A stretch of DNA of 64,000 nt from an uncultured Erythrobacter sp. (GCA_947498065.1 CANMIS010000002.1:558001-622000); one strand, 5' to 3'; counted from the stretch's first letter, positions 46,328-57,164 are shown. Made by a program: numbers and translations. Notes: generated from the letters alone by a model not told the origin.

Positions 46328-46482
46328 GCTAAGGGGCTTACGCAGCCGGTTTCACATTGTTTTAAAAGCGTAAATTCCGCAATCTGGCCGATACGCAAGT
46401 GCAGCATTTGCGCGAGAATGCTTACTTCGCCTTAACCAGTTGCATCTATTGGGTTTCCTTCGATCTCGGAGCGTAAACGCCA

Positions 46483-48426
46483 ATGGCGAAGCTATCAGCC
46501 TCAATGACTTCCAAAACTGCCTCGGCGGTGCAGGAGATCTATAGGCCGATTATCCGTGGTTATTTCGCGGTCTTTGCCGCCTATTACCTGCTGCTCCTGC
46601 CGACTAACTTCATGTATTATCAGGGGCTTGATCTCTGGTCTGTGGTCGGCATTGCGTCGCTCACTTCCGCGGTTGCTGTCGCCGGCTTCTTTCGATTGCG
46701 CACAAAGGTCAGCATCGAACTGCTCGAGCGGCTGCTGGTAGTTCTGAACTTCCTGGTGGTCATGAACGTCGTGGTCACGCTCAATCTGATGTTTGCGCCA
46801 GAAAAGCTCGTTTACTTCGTGATCCTGGTCATGCTGTTCGCTCTTGCGAGCGTGAGCACCCGGCAATCCGTGCTTTCGATCGTCTTTTCGTGCCTCGCGT
46901 TTCTCACTTTCGTCCCGCGCATCGGAGCGGGTGATCAAGCGACCTATGGTTTCCTGACGTTTGGCGCGATCATGGCCTCGGTCTCGATCACCTACTACTT
47001 GCGCAAGGCGATCACTTACATCGCCACGGCAAAGCTCGATGCGGAAGATCAGCTGGAAGAGGCCCGAGTGGTTGGCGAGAGCCTGAGGCACAAGTCGCTC
47101 TCAGACAGCCTCACTGGCCTGCCCAATCGGCGCGCTTTCTTTGAGGCCCTGCGCAAATCCAAACACGAAGTCACCCGCCACGAAAAAGAGAGCCGCGACG
47201 ATCCACGGGCGCCGGTTCAAAACCTGTGGCTGATCTTGGTTGATCTTGATGGTTTCAAAGCGGTCAATGATGTCCACGGCCATTTGGTCGGCGATTTGCT
47301 GCTGAAGGAAGTCTCCAACCGGCTGAGCGCGCATTGCGGCGAGACAGCGCATGTCAGCCGGATGGGTGGGGACGAATTTAACATCATCCTTAAGTCCAGC
47401 GGGGACGAGACAGTCATCAAGGGGTGGTGCGATGAGCTGCTTGAAGAGCTTGCCAAATCCTATGTGATCGAAGGGCGCTATGTGCGCATTTCTGGATCCA
47501 TGGGCTGCAAGATGATGGATTTGACCCAAGGCGCGCGCTCGCAAATCAACGAGGCCGATTACGCTTTGATGGCGGCCAAAAAGCAGGGCAAGAACCGTTC
47601 GGTCATCTTTACCGCGGCTCACGCGAAGCAGGCGGATGAGCGCTATAAGGTCGAGCAGGCGCTGCGCTTTGCCAGCCTGCCGGATGAGATTGAGCTGCTT
47701 TACCAACCGCAAGTGGACCTGCGCCAAAACCGGATCGTCAGGGCGGAGGCTCTGGCGCGCTGGTCGAGCCCGATCATTGGCGATGTCGAGCCGAGCAAAT
47801 TCATCAAGGTCGCCGAAGAAAGCGGCCTCATCACGCAGATCACACTGACGGTCGTCGAACAGGCGTTCCGCACGCTGTCCCTGTGGGCAGCCCCGGTGCC
47901 GATCGCAATCAACCTGTCCTGCCATGACCTGATCAGCGATCCGAGCATTGATCAGATTATCGACATGGCCCGCGAGTTCAAAATTGACCCGACCTTGGTC
48001 GAATTTGAGGTGACCGAGACAGCGATGATGATCGATCTCGACAAGGCGACCACCAATCTCAAGCGCCTATCCGAAATGGGCTTCTCCATCGCTCTGGATG
48101 ATTTTGGCACTGGCTATTCCAATTTCAGCTATCTGCGGCGTCTGCCGATTGAAAAGCTGAAGGTGGACCGGTCGCTGATGGAAAACTCTGGCGATCCGAT
48201 GACAGAGAAGGTCCTTTTCTCGCTGGCGGGTATGGCGCGCACCTTGGGTGTGGAATGCCTGCTTGAAGGGATTGAGAGCGAGGTCGACCTGCTGGTCGCC
48301 AAACGCGTGGGGGCCGATGCGGTCCAAGGTTTTCTGTTTGGCCAGCCAATGAGCGTGGGCGAGCTTAGCAAGGTCTTGGAAAACGAAGCGCGAGAAAAGG
48401 CGAGCCCCGCAACCGTCACTCAGTGA
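46483..48426 (+). CDS. GGDEF/EAL bifunctional c-di-GMP signalling protein with membrane sensor
   Basis: RMGGDEFNIIL and RAEALARWSSP both intact; DDFGTGYSNFSYLRRLPIEKLKVDRS; multi-TM N-terminus. Confidence 0.9.
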   Translation: MAKLSASMTSKTASAVQEIYRPIIRGYFAVFAAYYLLLLPTNFMYYQGLDLWSVVGIASLTSAVAVAGFFRLRTKVSIELLERLLVVLNFLVVMNVVVTLNLMFAPEKLVYFVILVMLFALASVSTRQSVLSIVFSCLAFLTFVPRIGAGDQATYGFLTFGAIMASVSITYYLRKAITYIATAKLDAEDQLEEARVVGESLRHKSLSDSLTGLPNRRAFFEALRKSKHEVTRHEKESRDDPRAPVQNLWLILVDLDGFKAVNDVHGHLVGDLLLKEVSNRLSAHCGETAHVSRMGGDEFNIILKSSGDETVIKGWCDELLEELAKSYVIEGRYVRISGSMGCKMMDLTQGARSQINEADYALMAAKKQGKNRSVIFTAAHAKQADERYKVEQALRFASLPDEIELLYQPQVDLRQNRIVRAEALARWSSPIIGDVEPSKFIKVAEESGLITQITLTVVEQAFRTLSLWAAPVPIAINLSCHDLISDPSIDQIIDMAREFKIDPTLVEFEVTETAMMIDLDKATTNLKRLSEMGFSIALDDFGTGYSNFSYLRRLPIEKLKVDRSLMENSGDPMTEKVLFSLAGMARTLGVECLLEGIESEVDLLVAKRVGADAVQGFLFGQPMSVGELSKVLENEAREKASPATVTQ

Positions 48427-48489
48427 CGAAGGGCATCGCCAGCGCGCGACCATCGCCGCGCGGCCTGTTTCAATATTCTTGAAAGATGG

Positions 48490-48580
48490 TGGCGGAGACG
48501 GAGGGATTCGAACCCTCGATACCCGTAGTAGGTATGGTTCCTTAGCAGGGAACTGGTTTCAGCCACTCACCCACGTCTCC
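48490..48580 (-). tRNA. tRNA-Ser (anticodon GCU)
   Basis: Reverse complement GGAGACGTGGGTGAGTGGCTGAAACCAGTTCCCTGCTAAGGAAC...GGGTTCGAATCCCTCCGTCTCCGCCA, long variable arm, encoded CCA. Confidence 0.95.
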
Positions 48581-48764
48581 GCAACGCTCGCACTGCGTTT
48601 TCGCTGCGAAGGCGCGCTATAGGCGCGGCGATTGCCAGCGGCAAGGTACCTCTTTTCAAAAAATTGGCGACGGGCAGCGGATGGCGCGGTTCTATCGGGC
48701 GGCGCAGGCGGGCTCGCGCGGTGAATATGCATATGGGGCGAGCGCCAAACCGCCCCATTTGCGC

Positions 48765-48815
48765 GATCCATCGGGAAATCGATTCGGTTCATCGTGTTTT
48801 CGATTCGATTCATCG
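48765..48815 (+). repeat. three 9-bp repeats at exact 21-bp period
   Basis: GATCCATCG (48765-48773), GGTTCATCG (48786-48794), GATTCATCG (48807-48815). Confidence 0.6.
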
Positions 48816-48897
48816 CCGGGCAATTGTCGGACGTGCAGCAAAGGACTCTGCTTGGCCCTGAACAGGCCTGAAAACGGCAATAGGAAGGTTAAACCTG

Positions 48898-49773
48898 ATG
48901 GTTTTACAGCAGCTGATCACCCGCACAGGTCTCGCATTTGCGGGAAGTATCGCGCTTTTGAGCGCCCCTTTGGCTGCCCAAGGGGTGGAAACATTCGATC
49001 CTGATGAGGCTTATGATGCCTCGGCCCAGGCCGATCTGGCGCCAATCGATGGCGATTTGGACTCTGCCAGCGCCGCAGCTACAGGCAGCAATGCGCCCGT
49101 GCCGGTGCCAGCGAGTAATGGCACTTCGACGCAGTGGGGCGTCTCATCACCCGCGTCCCAGCCAGCGCAGCCGACTTTTGACGATGAGTTCGCGACATAT
49201 TCCAGTGACACACAGACGGCCCCTGAATGGTCGAACCCAGATCCTGCCGGTGAGGTGGGCGCTGATCCAACGATCCAAGCGGCCAATGCCGATACTTACG
49301 GCGAAGATGATCTGATCGGCGCGGCTGAGGGCGTATTCGGTAAAGGTGCAGAGGGCCTGGCTGGACTGATTGAAGACCTTCTTAAGAAACAGGGCGAGCC
49401 CAACGGCTATATCATCGGCCGCGAGGCTGGCGGCGCGTTCATCGTCGGCGCGCGCTATGGCTCTGGCACATTGCACCACAAGATCGAAGGCGAGCGGAAA
49501 GTCTATTGGACTGGTCCATCGATTGGTTTTGATGCTGGCGCCAATGCAGGCAACACCTTTGTGCTGGTCTATAACCTCCACGATACCGAGGAGCTGTACG
49601 AGCGCTATCCAGCGGGCGAAGGCCAAGCCTATCTCGTGGGCGGTATGCACGCGAGCTACATGCGCAAGGGCGACGTTGTGTTGATCCCAATCAGGGTTGG
49701 CGCTGGCCTGCGGCTGGGCGTTAACGCGGGCTATATGAAGTTTTCCAAGAAGCAGCGCTGGCTACCGTTCTAA
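48898..49773 (+). CDS. DUF1134 domain-containing protein
   Basis: GYIIGREAGGAFIVGARYGSGTLHHKIEGERKVYWTGPSIGFDAGANAGNTFVLVYNL. Confidence 0.87.
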   Translation: MVLQQLITRTGLAFAGSIALLSAPLAAQGVETFDPDEAYDASAQADLAPIDGDLDSASAAATGSNAPVPVPASNGTSTQWGVSSPASQPAQPTFDDEFATYSSDTQTAPEWSNPDPAGEVGADPTIQAANADTYGEDDLIGAAEGVFGKGAEGLAGLIEDLLKKQGEPNGYIIGREAGGAFIVGARYGSGTLHHKIEGERKVYWTGPSIGFDAGANAGNTFVLVYNLHDTEELYERYPAGEGQAYLVGGMHASYMRKGDVVLIPIRVGAGLRLGVNAGYMKFSKKQRWLPF

Positions 49774-49863
49774 GCAAAACGTGATTTGTTCCGCATAACT
49801 CAGCTGCAATAGCGCAAAAGCTGGTTGCGGCATTGCTCGCCACGCGGCATTGCGCATGGCGTT

Positions 49864-51039
49864 ATGCTCAATCGACTCGAAACCCAATCGCCCGACGCGC
49901 TGCTCGCGCTGATCAAGCTCTACGCCGACGACAGTCGCACCGATAAGATCGACCTTGGTGTCGGTGTCTATCGCACGGATGACGGCGACACGCCGGTGTT
50001 CGCCGCGATCAAGGCGGCGGAGCAGCGGCTGGTCGATACGCAAGACAGCAAAAGCTATCTCGGGCCAGAGGGCGACATGGGCTTCGTCAATGCGCTGATG
50101 CCCTATATCTTTGGCGATGATGCGACGATGGGCGGGCGCATCGCTGGGATGCAGACCCCCGGCGGGACCGGCGCAGTTCGCCTCGCGGCGGCTCTGGCGC
50201 AGAAGGCTGGGCTGGAGCGGCTGTATATGGGCACGCCAAGCTGGCCCAACCACGCGCAAATCTTTCGCGATATTGCGCTGGAGTTTGCTCCGTTTGAACA
50301 TGCTAAGGCAGATGGCACCGCGAATATCGATGGCGTGCTAGAGGCTATTCGCTCTGCGCAGCCCAATTCCGGCATTCTCTTGCACGGCTGCTGTCACAAC
50401 CCGACGGGCGTGGAATACACCGCCGAACAATGGGACGCGATTGGCGATGCCATCGCGGAGACCGGCATCTTCCCGATTATCGACACCGCCTATCAAGGGC
50501 TGGGTGATGGCTTGGAAGAAGATGCAGCCGGCCTGCGCAGCGTGCTGGCGAAAGTGCCAGAGGCCTTCATCGCTTACAGCTGCGACAAGAACTTTGGCAT
50601 GTACCGTGACCGGGTCGGAGCGTTTTACATCATGGCCAACGATCAGGCCGTGCTCGACAAGGCGTTCACGAACGCCAATGCGCTGGCACGGGCGAGCTGG
50701 TCTATGCCGCCTGATCATGGCGGTTCCGCCGTGCGTGAGATCCTGCGCGATGGTGAGCTGACACGGGTTTGGCTTGATGAGCTGGACACAATGCGTGAGC
50801 GGATGAGCGAAGTGCGCGCCCGCCTAGCCGCGGCGGGACAGACAGGCGGGGTCGATCTGACGCCGCTGGGCCAGCAAAATGGCCTGTTCTCCGTGCTTCC
50901 TGTGAGCAAAGAGCAAGTGGCGACACTGCGCGAGAAGCATGGGATTTACATGGCCGCATCGGGCCGGATCAACATTGCTGGCCTCAATATGGGCAATATC
51001 GACCGGTTCATCGCCGCCGTTGCTGACGTTTCCGCTTAA
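49864..51039 (+). CDS. aromatic amino acid aminotransferase (class I/II)
   Basis: KIDLGVGVYRTDDGDTPVFAAIKAAE, LLHGCCHNPTGVEYT, FIAYSCDKNFGMYRDRVGAF. Confidence 0.9.
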   Translation: MLNRLETQSPDALLALIKLYADDSRTDKIDLGVGVYRTDDGDTPVFAAIKAAEQRLVDTQDSKSYLGPEGDMGFVNALMPYIFGDDATMGGRIAGMQTPGGTGAVRLAAALAQKAGLERLYMGTPSWPNHAQIFRDIALEFAPFEHAKADGTANIDGVLEAIRSAQPNSGILLHGCCHNPTGVEYTAEQWDAIGDAIAETGIFPIIDTAYQGLGDGLEEDAAGLRSVLAKVPEAFIAYSCDKNFGMYRDRVGAFYIMANDQAVLDKAFTNANALARASWSMPPDHGGSAVREILRDGELTRVWLDELDTMRERMSEVRARLAAAGQTGGVDLTPLGQQNGLFSVLPVSKEQVATLREKHGIYMAASGRINIAGLNMGNIDRFIAAVADVSA

Positions 51040-51051
51040 GGCCAATCGCGG

Positions 51052-51636
51052 GTGGACCGGCAGCCAACGCTTGAAGGTGAGCGGGTTCTCCTAAGGCCGC
51101 TGCGCGAAGAGGATTGGGAGGCGCTGTTTGCTATCGCCTCTGATCCCGCCGTGTGGGAACAGCATCCGATGCATGATCGCTGGCGCGAGGATGTGTTCCG
51201 CGCGTTCTTCGACGATGCGATGGCGCAAGGCGGGGCCTTGGCGGTCATCGACAAGACCAAAGATGCAATCATCGGTTCGACCCGGTTTCAGGCGTATGAC
51301 GAAGCGGACGGCGGATCGGTTGAGATCGGCTGGACCTTCATTGCCCCGCTCTATTGGGGGCACGGCCTCAATCCAGAAATGAAGCGATTGATGCTCGAAC
51401 ACGCTTTTGAAAGCGTTGCGCGGGTCGATTTTCGGGTTGGGGAAACCAATTACCGCTCGCGTATTGCGCTGGAGAACATTGGTGCTGAACGTTCTCGCCG
51501 CACTGAGCTTGCCCAATATCAGGGCAGGCGGGTGCTCCACATCGTCTATGAGATAACTGCGGAGAGCTTCGCCTCTGGACCGCTCGTCTCAAATGCGTCC
51601 GACGATGAGGATGACGACGAGGCGGGCGAAAGCTAG
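51052..51636 (+). CDS. GNAT family N-acetyltransferase
   Basis: LEGERVLLRPLREEDWEALFAIASDP...IGSTRFQ...VEIGWTFIAPLYWGHGLNPEMKRLMLEHAF. Confidence 0.87.
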   Translation: MDRQPTLEGERVLLRPLREEDWEALFAIASDPAVWEQHPMHDRWREDVFRAFFDDAMAQGGALAVIDKTKDAIIGSTRFQAYDEADGGSVEIGWTFIAPLYWGHGLNPEMKRLMLEHAFESVARVDFRVGETNYRSRIALENIGAERSRRTELAQYQGRRVLHIVYEITAESFASGPLVSNASDDEDDDEAGES

Positions 51637-52256
51637 CGGACCGCTTGCAGGCTCTGCATCCGCTTGAGATAGCGCGCGAGCACATCAATTTCGAGATTGA
51701 CCTGATCCCCCACTTTCAGCTGGCCAAGCGTGGTGACCTCGCTGGTGTGCGGAATGATGTTGAGCGCAAAGTCGCAAGCACCATCTTGGCGATCGCGCAC
51801 ATCATTCACCGTCAGGGACACGCCATCCACTGTGATCGAGCCCTTGGCCGCGATAAACGGCGCCATGCTGGCCCGCGCGCGGATCGCGACTTTCCAAGAA
51901 TCGCCCTGCTGTTTGGCCAGAACAACCTCGCCAATCGAATCGACATGGCCGGTCACGATATGGCCGCCAATCTCGTCGCCAACGCGCAGGCTTGGCTCGA
52001 TGTTGAGTGTGCGGCCCGCGGTCCACATGTCTCGGACTGTGCAGGAAACGGTCTCGCCTGAGACATCCACGTCAAACCAGGCATCGCCGGCCTCTCCGCC
52101 GCGATCGATCACGGTTAGGCATACGCCAGAGCACGCGATAGACGCGCCAATATCGATCCGCACGGGGTCCAATGGTGCTGCGATTCGAACGCGCAAATCG
52201 CCGCGCTGATCGAGGGATTGGATCGTGCCTATGGCGGTAACAATTCCGGTAAACAT
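51633..52256 (-). CDS. ribE: riboflavin synthase
   Basis: MFTGIVTAIGTIQSLDQRGDLRVRI, SIACSGVCLTVIDR, GGHIVTGHVDSIGEV, GSITVDGVSLTVNDV. Confidence 0.94.
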   Translation of the reverse strand: MFTGIVTAIGTIQSLDQRGDLRVRIAAPLDPVRIDIGASIACSGVCLTVIDRGGEAGDAWFDVDVSGETVSCTVRDMWTAGRTLNIEPSLRVGDEIGGHIVTGHVDSIGEVVLAKQQGDSWKVAIRARASMAPFIAAKGSITVDGVSLTVNDVRDRQDGACDFALNIIPHTSEVTTLGQLKVGDQVNLEIDVLARYLKRMQSLQAVR

Positions 52257-52270
52257 GAATGCGTTCCTTG

Positions 52271-53248
52271 TTAGCGCTGACGCAGATACGACGTGAACGT
52301 GTCTCTGCCAAGCTGGCGATGATCTGCGCTGGCCCAGCGGCCATGCGCCGCGTCCAGCGAACTAAGCTCCAATGCGCCTAGGCCGCGCAGGCCGTCGCCA
52401 ATGACAATGGGCGCGTGGTACAGGTGAAGCTCATCAAACAGGTCTTCTTTCAGAAAGCTGGCCGCTGTCTGCGCGCCGCCCTCAACATAGAGATGCTGCA
52501 CGCCTTCAAGCGCACTTATCTCGCTTGGCGAACCGATGGTTTGAACACCCTCTGGCGCGTCGCGGCGGGTGAGCACAACTCGCGATGGACTGCGCGCTTC
52601 AAGGCCGGGCAACCGAACATTGAGACGCGGCTCATCCGCGCGCCATGTGCCGCCGCCGACAAGGATCGCATCATTGCGAGCCCGCTGAGCATGAACATGG
52701 GCGCGCGAAGCTTCGCCTGTGATCCATTGACTGGTCCCATCGGCCAGCGCGATGCATCCATCCAATGACATCGCGAGCTTCAGCGTCACATAGGGGCGGT
52801 TGAGCCCCGCCCGCATCAAATAGCCAGCGAGGCTGCGCTGCGCACCCGCATGGTCAAGCATGGTCACTTCGATCCCGGCGGCGCGAAGGCGCTCCGCGCC
52901 AGCGCCTGCGGTGCGCGGATCAGGGTCGTTCTGTCCAATCACAACCCGCGCTGGCTGAGCGGAGGCCAGCAAGTCTGCGCAGGATGGCCCGCGCTCTGAT
53001 TTGTGCGCGCATGGCTCCAACGTGACGTAAATGGTCGCGCCCTTCGCGCCGTCTGGGCCTAGAATGGATAGAGCATGCGCCTCTGCATGTGGGCGGCCGC
53101 CAGGCTGCGTCCAACCGCGAGCAATCAGCTGGTCATCGCGCACAACCAGCGCGGCGACACCGGGATTGGGGCGACTGAGCGGGCGAGCGCGGGCAGATAG
53201 CCGCGCGGCGGCGTCCATCCAGACATCGTCGGAATGTGCGGCCCGCAA
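52271..53248 (-). CDS. ribD: bifunctional riboflavin deaminase/reductase RibD
   Basis: NPGVAALVVRDDQLIARGWTQPGGRPHAEAHAL, TIYVTLEPCAHKSERGPSCADLL, GTSQWITGEASRAHVHAQRARNDAILVGGGTWRADEPRLNVR. Confidence 0.94.
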   Translation of the reverse strand: MRAAHSDDVWMDAAARLSARARPLSRPNPGVAALVVRDDQLIARGWTQPGGRPHAEAHALSILGPDGAKGATIYVTLEPCAHKSERGPSCADLLASAQPARVVIGQNDPDPRTAGAGAERLRAAGIEVTMLDHAGAQRSLAGYLMRAGLNRPYVTLKLAMSLDGCIALADGTSQWITGEASRAHVHAQRARNDAILVGGGTWRADEPRLNVRLPGLEARSPSRVVLTRRDAPEGVQTIGSPSEISALEGVQHLYVEGGAQTAASFLKEDLFDELHLYHAPIVIGDGLRGLGALELSSLDAAHGRWASADHRQLGRDTFTSYLRQR

Positions 53249-53250
53249 AG

Positions 53251-53721
53251 TTATGGCGTTTCGCTTTCGCTGCTCGCCGACGAAGTTTGCTCGTTGCGGG
53301 AGGAAAGCGCCTCTAGGCGCGCCGCTTCGGCGGCGGCTTCTGCGGCGCGGTCCGCCTCGGCTTGGCGCTCCATTTCCTCAACATCGAAACCGCTTGCTGC
53401 GCCAAGGGCCTTATAGGCATCGCGCTTGCGCTGTTCATATTCCGCTATGCGGGCTGCGCGCGCGTCCTTGGCGGCCTGATTTTCCTCGTTGGAGGCGATG
53501 ATTTCGTCGTCCGTGCGGTCCGGCGCAAAGCTGGTGATGTAGGTCACGCTTGGGCGCTCTGGCGGCATATAGGCGGTTTCGGATGTCGCCCACAGCATGA
53601 TCAGCGCGAAAGGCATCGAAGACACGAACAGGATCGGCCAGCGATAGGGGTTGGGCTTGCGAAACTCCGACCAGAAGTCTGCAATGCCAGCCTTTGGATT
53701 GAAACGCGATTTCGACAGCAT
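53251..53721 (-). CDS. hypothetical single-TM protein
   Basis: One TM (WPILFVSSMPFALIMLWA) plus charged coiled-coil region; 2 nt upstream of ribD. Confidence 0.7.
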   Translation of the reverse strand: MLSKSRFNPKAGIADFWSEFRKPNPYRWPILFVSSMPFALIMLWATSETAYMPPERPSVTYITSFAPDRTDDEIIASNEENQAAKDARAARIAEYEQRKRDAYKALGAASGFDVEEMERQAEADRAAEAAAEAARLEALSSRNEQTSSASSESETP

Positions 53722-53782
53722 GACGGTAATATAGGGCGCAAATGGGCGCTATGCCAGAGGTGCTTTTGAGCGAGCGTTTGCC

Positions 53783-54517
53783 CTAGCCAAAGTTGGCGTA
53801 GAGGGTGCGGCCCTGTTCTTTCAGCCAGCGATCGGCACGGCCGATATCCTCTTCATAAAGATCATCGAGCAGCGCATAGAATGCCGGGCTGTGATCGAAA
53901 TGGACCAGATGGGTGACTTCATGCGCGGCGACTGAGCGCCGGACAAAGTCTGGCGCCTGCACCAATCGCCAATTAATCCGAATTTGGTTTTTCTCTGAGC
54001 AACTGCCCCAGCGTTTCTGCGCGCGCGACAGGCCAACGGGCACTTTTGCCAGGTCAGCGCGCTCGCAATAGTCCGACACGTCTTGTTCGAACAGCGCCAG
54101 AGCCTCGCGTTCGAGCCAGCTCTTAAGGCGCTTCTCCAGCGCGTTTTCCGGCCCGCCAATCTGGATCTGATCACCCATTTTGCGCGGGCGGCGCGGAGCA
54201 TCCTGCGACCAGTCGACGACGAGTGGCTTTCCGCGAAACAGGATTTGGCCGCCAGGCTGAGGCGCAGAGCGGCGCGGGATGCGTGCCAATTGCTCGGTCA
54301 ACCAGTCGGTGCGCGAGCGCGCGAAATTGAGCGCCTCACCCGTGCGCGCCCATGCCGGCATGCTGATGCGCACTTCGCTGCCATCGGGCGCGAGGCGCAA
54401 GGTCAGCCGCTTGGCATTTTTCATGCGCCTGAGCGCAATCGGCAAGGTTTGATCGCCCAGCTCAATCTCGTGGGTGACGGGCTTATCGGTCTCTGCGCGG
54501 CGCAGCCAATCAATCAT
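53783..54517 (-). CDS. SprT/YgjP-like zinc metalloprotease (DUF45)
   Basis: [50 protein letters not shown] (HExxH-like HEVTH). Confidence 0.85.
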   Translation of the reverse strand: MIDWLRRAETDKPVTHEIELGDQTLPIALRRMKNAKRLTLRLAPDGSEVRISMPAWARTGEALNFARSRTDWLTEQLARIPRRSAPQPGGQILFRGKPLVVDWSQDAPRRPRKMGDQIQIGGPENALEKRLKSWLEREALALFEQDVSDYCERADLAKVPVGLSRAQKRWGSCSEKNQIRINWRLVQAPDFVRRSVAAHEVTHLVHFDHSPAFYALLDDLYEEDIGRADRWLKEQGRTLYANFG

Positions 54518-54990
54518 GATGTGGCCTTTGCGAAAGGCGAGCTTTCCTCGCCTTCGCCCCATTCGACGATATGATGTTCGAGCGGGCCAGCGTCATTCTC
54601 GCTTACAACTCGGCCAGCCACGGACACACCGGCATGCTTTACCGTTTCGCGGTCGCCGCTGATCAGATAGTGCCATTCTGGCAGATCGCGTCCTTCCGCT
54701 CGCATCCGATAGGCGCAGGTCGAAGGTAGCCAGGGCACATCCTCCACGATCTTCAGCGTTAAGCGCAGGCAATCGGGCACGAAGGCTTTGCGGTTGCGAT
54801 AATCGCTGCACTGCGCGCTGTCGCAATCGAGCAATTTGCAGGCGACATTGGTGTCGGTGATCTCGCCCGTGTCGGCGTCCTCGATCTTATGCAGACAGCA
54901 GCGCCCGCAGCCATCGCACAGGGCTTCCCATTCTGCGCGGCTAAGCTCTGCGAGCTTAAGCGTCCAAAATTCGTCTCTTAGCTCACCCAT
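54514..54990 (-). CDS. YcgN family cysteine cluster protein
   Basis: [57 protein letters not shown]. Confidence 0.9.
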   Translation of the reverse strand: MGELRDEFWTLKLAELSRAEWEALCDGCGRCCLHKIEDADTGEITDTNVACKLLDCDSAQCSDYRNRKAFVPDCLRLTLKIVEDVPWLPSTCAYRMRAEGRDLPEWHYLISGDRETVKHAGVSVAGRVVSENDAGPLEHHIVEWGEGEESSPFAKATS

Positions 54991-55610
54991 TTGTCGAGTT
55001 CTGCTGCGACCGCCTCTGGCCCTTGATCGGTCGGCAGAGTGGCGAGTGGTTCGCCATTCGGGCCAAACAGGTAGGTGATGGCCGAATGGTTGATCAGATA
55101 CCCGCCGCCCGGCGTGTCTTCACCGCGCTCGTAAAAGATGCGGAAATTATCCGCCGCTGTTTTGATCTGTTCGGCGCTGCCGGTGAGACCAATTAGATCA
55201 TCGGAAAAGGCCGAGGCAAACTCGCCGACGATCTCGGGCGTATCGCGCTCTGTATCGACCGAGATAAAGATCGGCTGGATATTGCCAGCGCGTTCCGGAG
55301 AACTCTCGGCAAATTGGCCAAGCCCCTGGATCATGCGCTGTACATCGGTCGGGCAGATGTCCGGGCAAAAGGCGAAGCCGAAATAGACAATCCGGTATTG
55401 CCCATCAAAGTCCGCCCAGCGCACGGTTTCCCCGGTGGAGCTGATCAGCTCGAACGGGCCGCCAATATCTGCGCCAGCGAGCGGTGGTTCTGCGGCTTCT
55501 TCTGCAGCGTTTGGCATGCCAGAGCAGCCCGCCAAAGCCAGGCTGGCGGCAAGCGCTAGGCTCGCGAAAAAACGTCGGGTTGGCTTCAAGGTGTTGGCGC
55601 GCTGGTTCAT
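54978..55610 (-). CDS. SCO family protein
   Basis: [22 protein letters not shown] (CPxxC-type copper motif), [36 protein letters not shown]. Confidence 0.9.
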   Translation of the reverse strand: MNQRANTLKPTRRFFASLALAASLALAGCSGMPNAAEEAAEPPLAGADIGGPFELISSTGETVRWADFDGQYRIVYFGFAFCPDICPTDVQRMIQGLGQFAESSPERAGNIQPIFISVDTERDTPEIVGEFASAFSDDLIGLTGSAEQIKTAADNFRIFYERGEDTPGGGYLINHSAITYLFGPNGEPLATLPTDQGPEAVAAELDKWVS

Positions 55611-55711
55611 GGTCTGCTAACTGAGCTTAGTTCAAAAGGATCGAAGCATTGGGGCTCCGCTTATCTGCGCCCTCAATAATGATCTGGCAGGAAATGTGAA
55701 AGGATAGAAGC

Positions 55712-56362
55712 TTGGGGCGCTCATTTTTGCGCAGTGTTGGCGCTGCGGCGGTATTGGCTTGCGGCGGAGCAGCAGCCTTTGGGCTTGGCGGTGCGGTGAT
55801 GACAGCGCCGGCCGCTGCACAGGGTTTTTCCGACGGATTTGAGTTTCTGAAAGCGGTGAAAGACCGCGACGGTGACGCAGCGACGGCTTTCCTGAATGAG
55901 CCGGGCACGACCATCGTCAACAGCCGCGACATCACCTCTGGCGAGACCGGCCTGCACATTGTGGTTGCCCGCCGCGACACCGTTTGGGTGCGCTTCCTTC
56001 TGCAACGCGGGGCCAACCCGAATATCCGCGACAAGAAGGGCGTAACCCCGCTGCAAATGGCGACCACGCTTGGCTTTGTTGATGGGGTGGAGGAACTGAT
56101 CAAGCGCGGCGCGCAGGTCGATGTGAGCGACCGTGCAGGTGAGACCCCGCTGATCGCCGCTGTGCACCGGCGCGATACGGCGGTCATCCGCCTGCTTCTG
56201 GAAAAGGGCGCTGATCCCGACCGCAATGACAATTCCGGGCGCTCCGCGCGGGACTATGTTGAGCTGATGAATTCGAACAGCGCGATCCTCGCAGAATTCA
56301 CGCGGGCCGATAAAGAACGCGAAGAAAAGGGAACGGATCGCAATTACGGGCCTTCTTTCTAG
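55712..56362 (+). CDS. ankyrin repeat protein with signal peptide
   Basis: GETGLHIVVARRDTVWVRFLLQRGANPNIRDKKGVTPLQMATTLGFVDGVEELIKRGAQVDVSDRAGETPLIAAV; probable TTG start. Confidence 0.87.
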   Translation: MGRSFLRSVGAAAVLACGGAAAFGLGGAVMTAPAAAQGFSDGFEFLKAVKDRDGDAATAFLNEPGTTIVNSRDITSGETGLHIVVARRDTVWVRFLLQRGANPNIRDKKGVTPLQMATTLGFVDGVEELIKRGAQVDVSDRAGETPLIAAVHRRDTAVIRLLLEKGADPDRNDNSGRSARDYVELMNSNSAILAEFTRADKEREEKGTDRNYGPSF

Positions 56363-56363
56363 T

Positions 56364-57023
56364 ATGACCGATTTTTCTGACATGACCCTGGATGAGCTGC
56401 GCGTTGCACTGGCTCCAGATATCGCAGCTTCGGCTATCTTCGATGGCTGGAACGAGACGGCATTGCTGGCCGCTGCCGACATGGCGGGGGCTGATCCAGA
56501 TGTTGCAAAGCTGGCCTATCCTGGCGGCGCGATGGACATGATCTCAGCGTGGATAGAGAATATCGACGCGCAGATGGAAGCGGAATGGCCCGCTGAAAAG
56601 CTGGCTGAATTGAAAATTCGTGAGCGTATTCGTGAACTCGTCGCGTTTCGTTTGAAGGCGGTCGACGGATTGGATGAGGCTTTGCGCCGTGCGCTCTCGA
56701 TCATGGCTATGCCGCACAATGCCCCTGCATCGCTCAAGATCGGGTGGAACTCAGCGGACCTGATGTGGCGGCTCGCCGGCGACACCGCGACCGATTACAA
56801 CCACTACACCAAGCGTACGATCCTGGCCGGGATCTACAGCGCGACATTGGCTGTCTTCGTCAATGATGACAGCGAAGGCAAAGAGGCAACTTACGCCTTC
56901 CTCGATCGCCGCATTGACGGCGTCATGAAGTTTGAAAAAGCCAAGGCTAAGTTTCTCGGCGGAGAGCGCGAGACGTTCAGCCTGTCACGCTTCCTCGGCC
57001 GCCTGCGTTACCCAAGCACATAA
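56364..57023 (+). CDS. COQ9 family protein
   Basis: AASAIFDGWNETALLAAADMAG...RALSIMAMPHNAPASLKIGWNSADLMWRLAGDTATDYNHYTKRTILAGIYSAT. Confidence 0.9.
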   Translation: MTDFSDMTLDELRVALAPDIAASAIFDGWNETALLAAADMAGADPDVAKLAYPGGAMDMISAWIENIDAQMEAEWPAEKLAELKIRERIRELVAFRLKAVDGLDEALRRALSIMAMPHNAPASLKIGWNSADLMWRLAGDTATDYNHYTKRTILAGIYSATLAVFVNDDSEGKEATYAFLDRRIDGVMKFEKAKAKFLGGERETFSLSRFLGRLRYPST

Positions 57024-57164
57024 GGTTACCGCCAAGATGGAGGTGGATAAGCGCGTTCAGCGCTCGCCTCTGCTTGCCTGCTCGCTTATGACAATAGGGA
57101 ATCGCAAACACGGGCCGCGGGTATTGCCGCGTTCTCAGGCAACACAAGCAAAGGGTTTCAAGAC

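Noticed and set aside
57024-57164. Possible LexA/SOS box upstream of ssb
   Set aside because: No GTTC-N7-GTTC (alphaproteobacterial) pattern found by eye.
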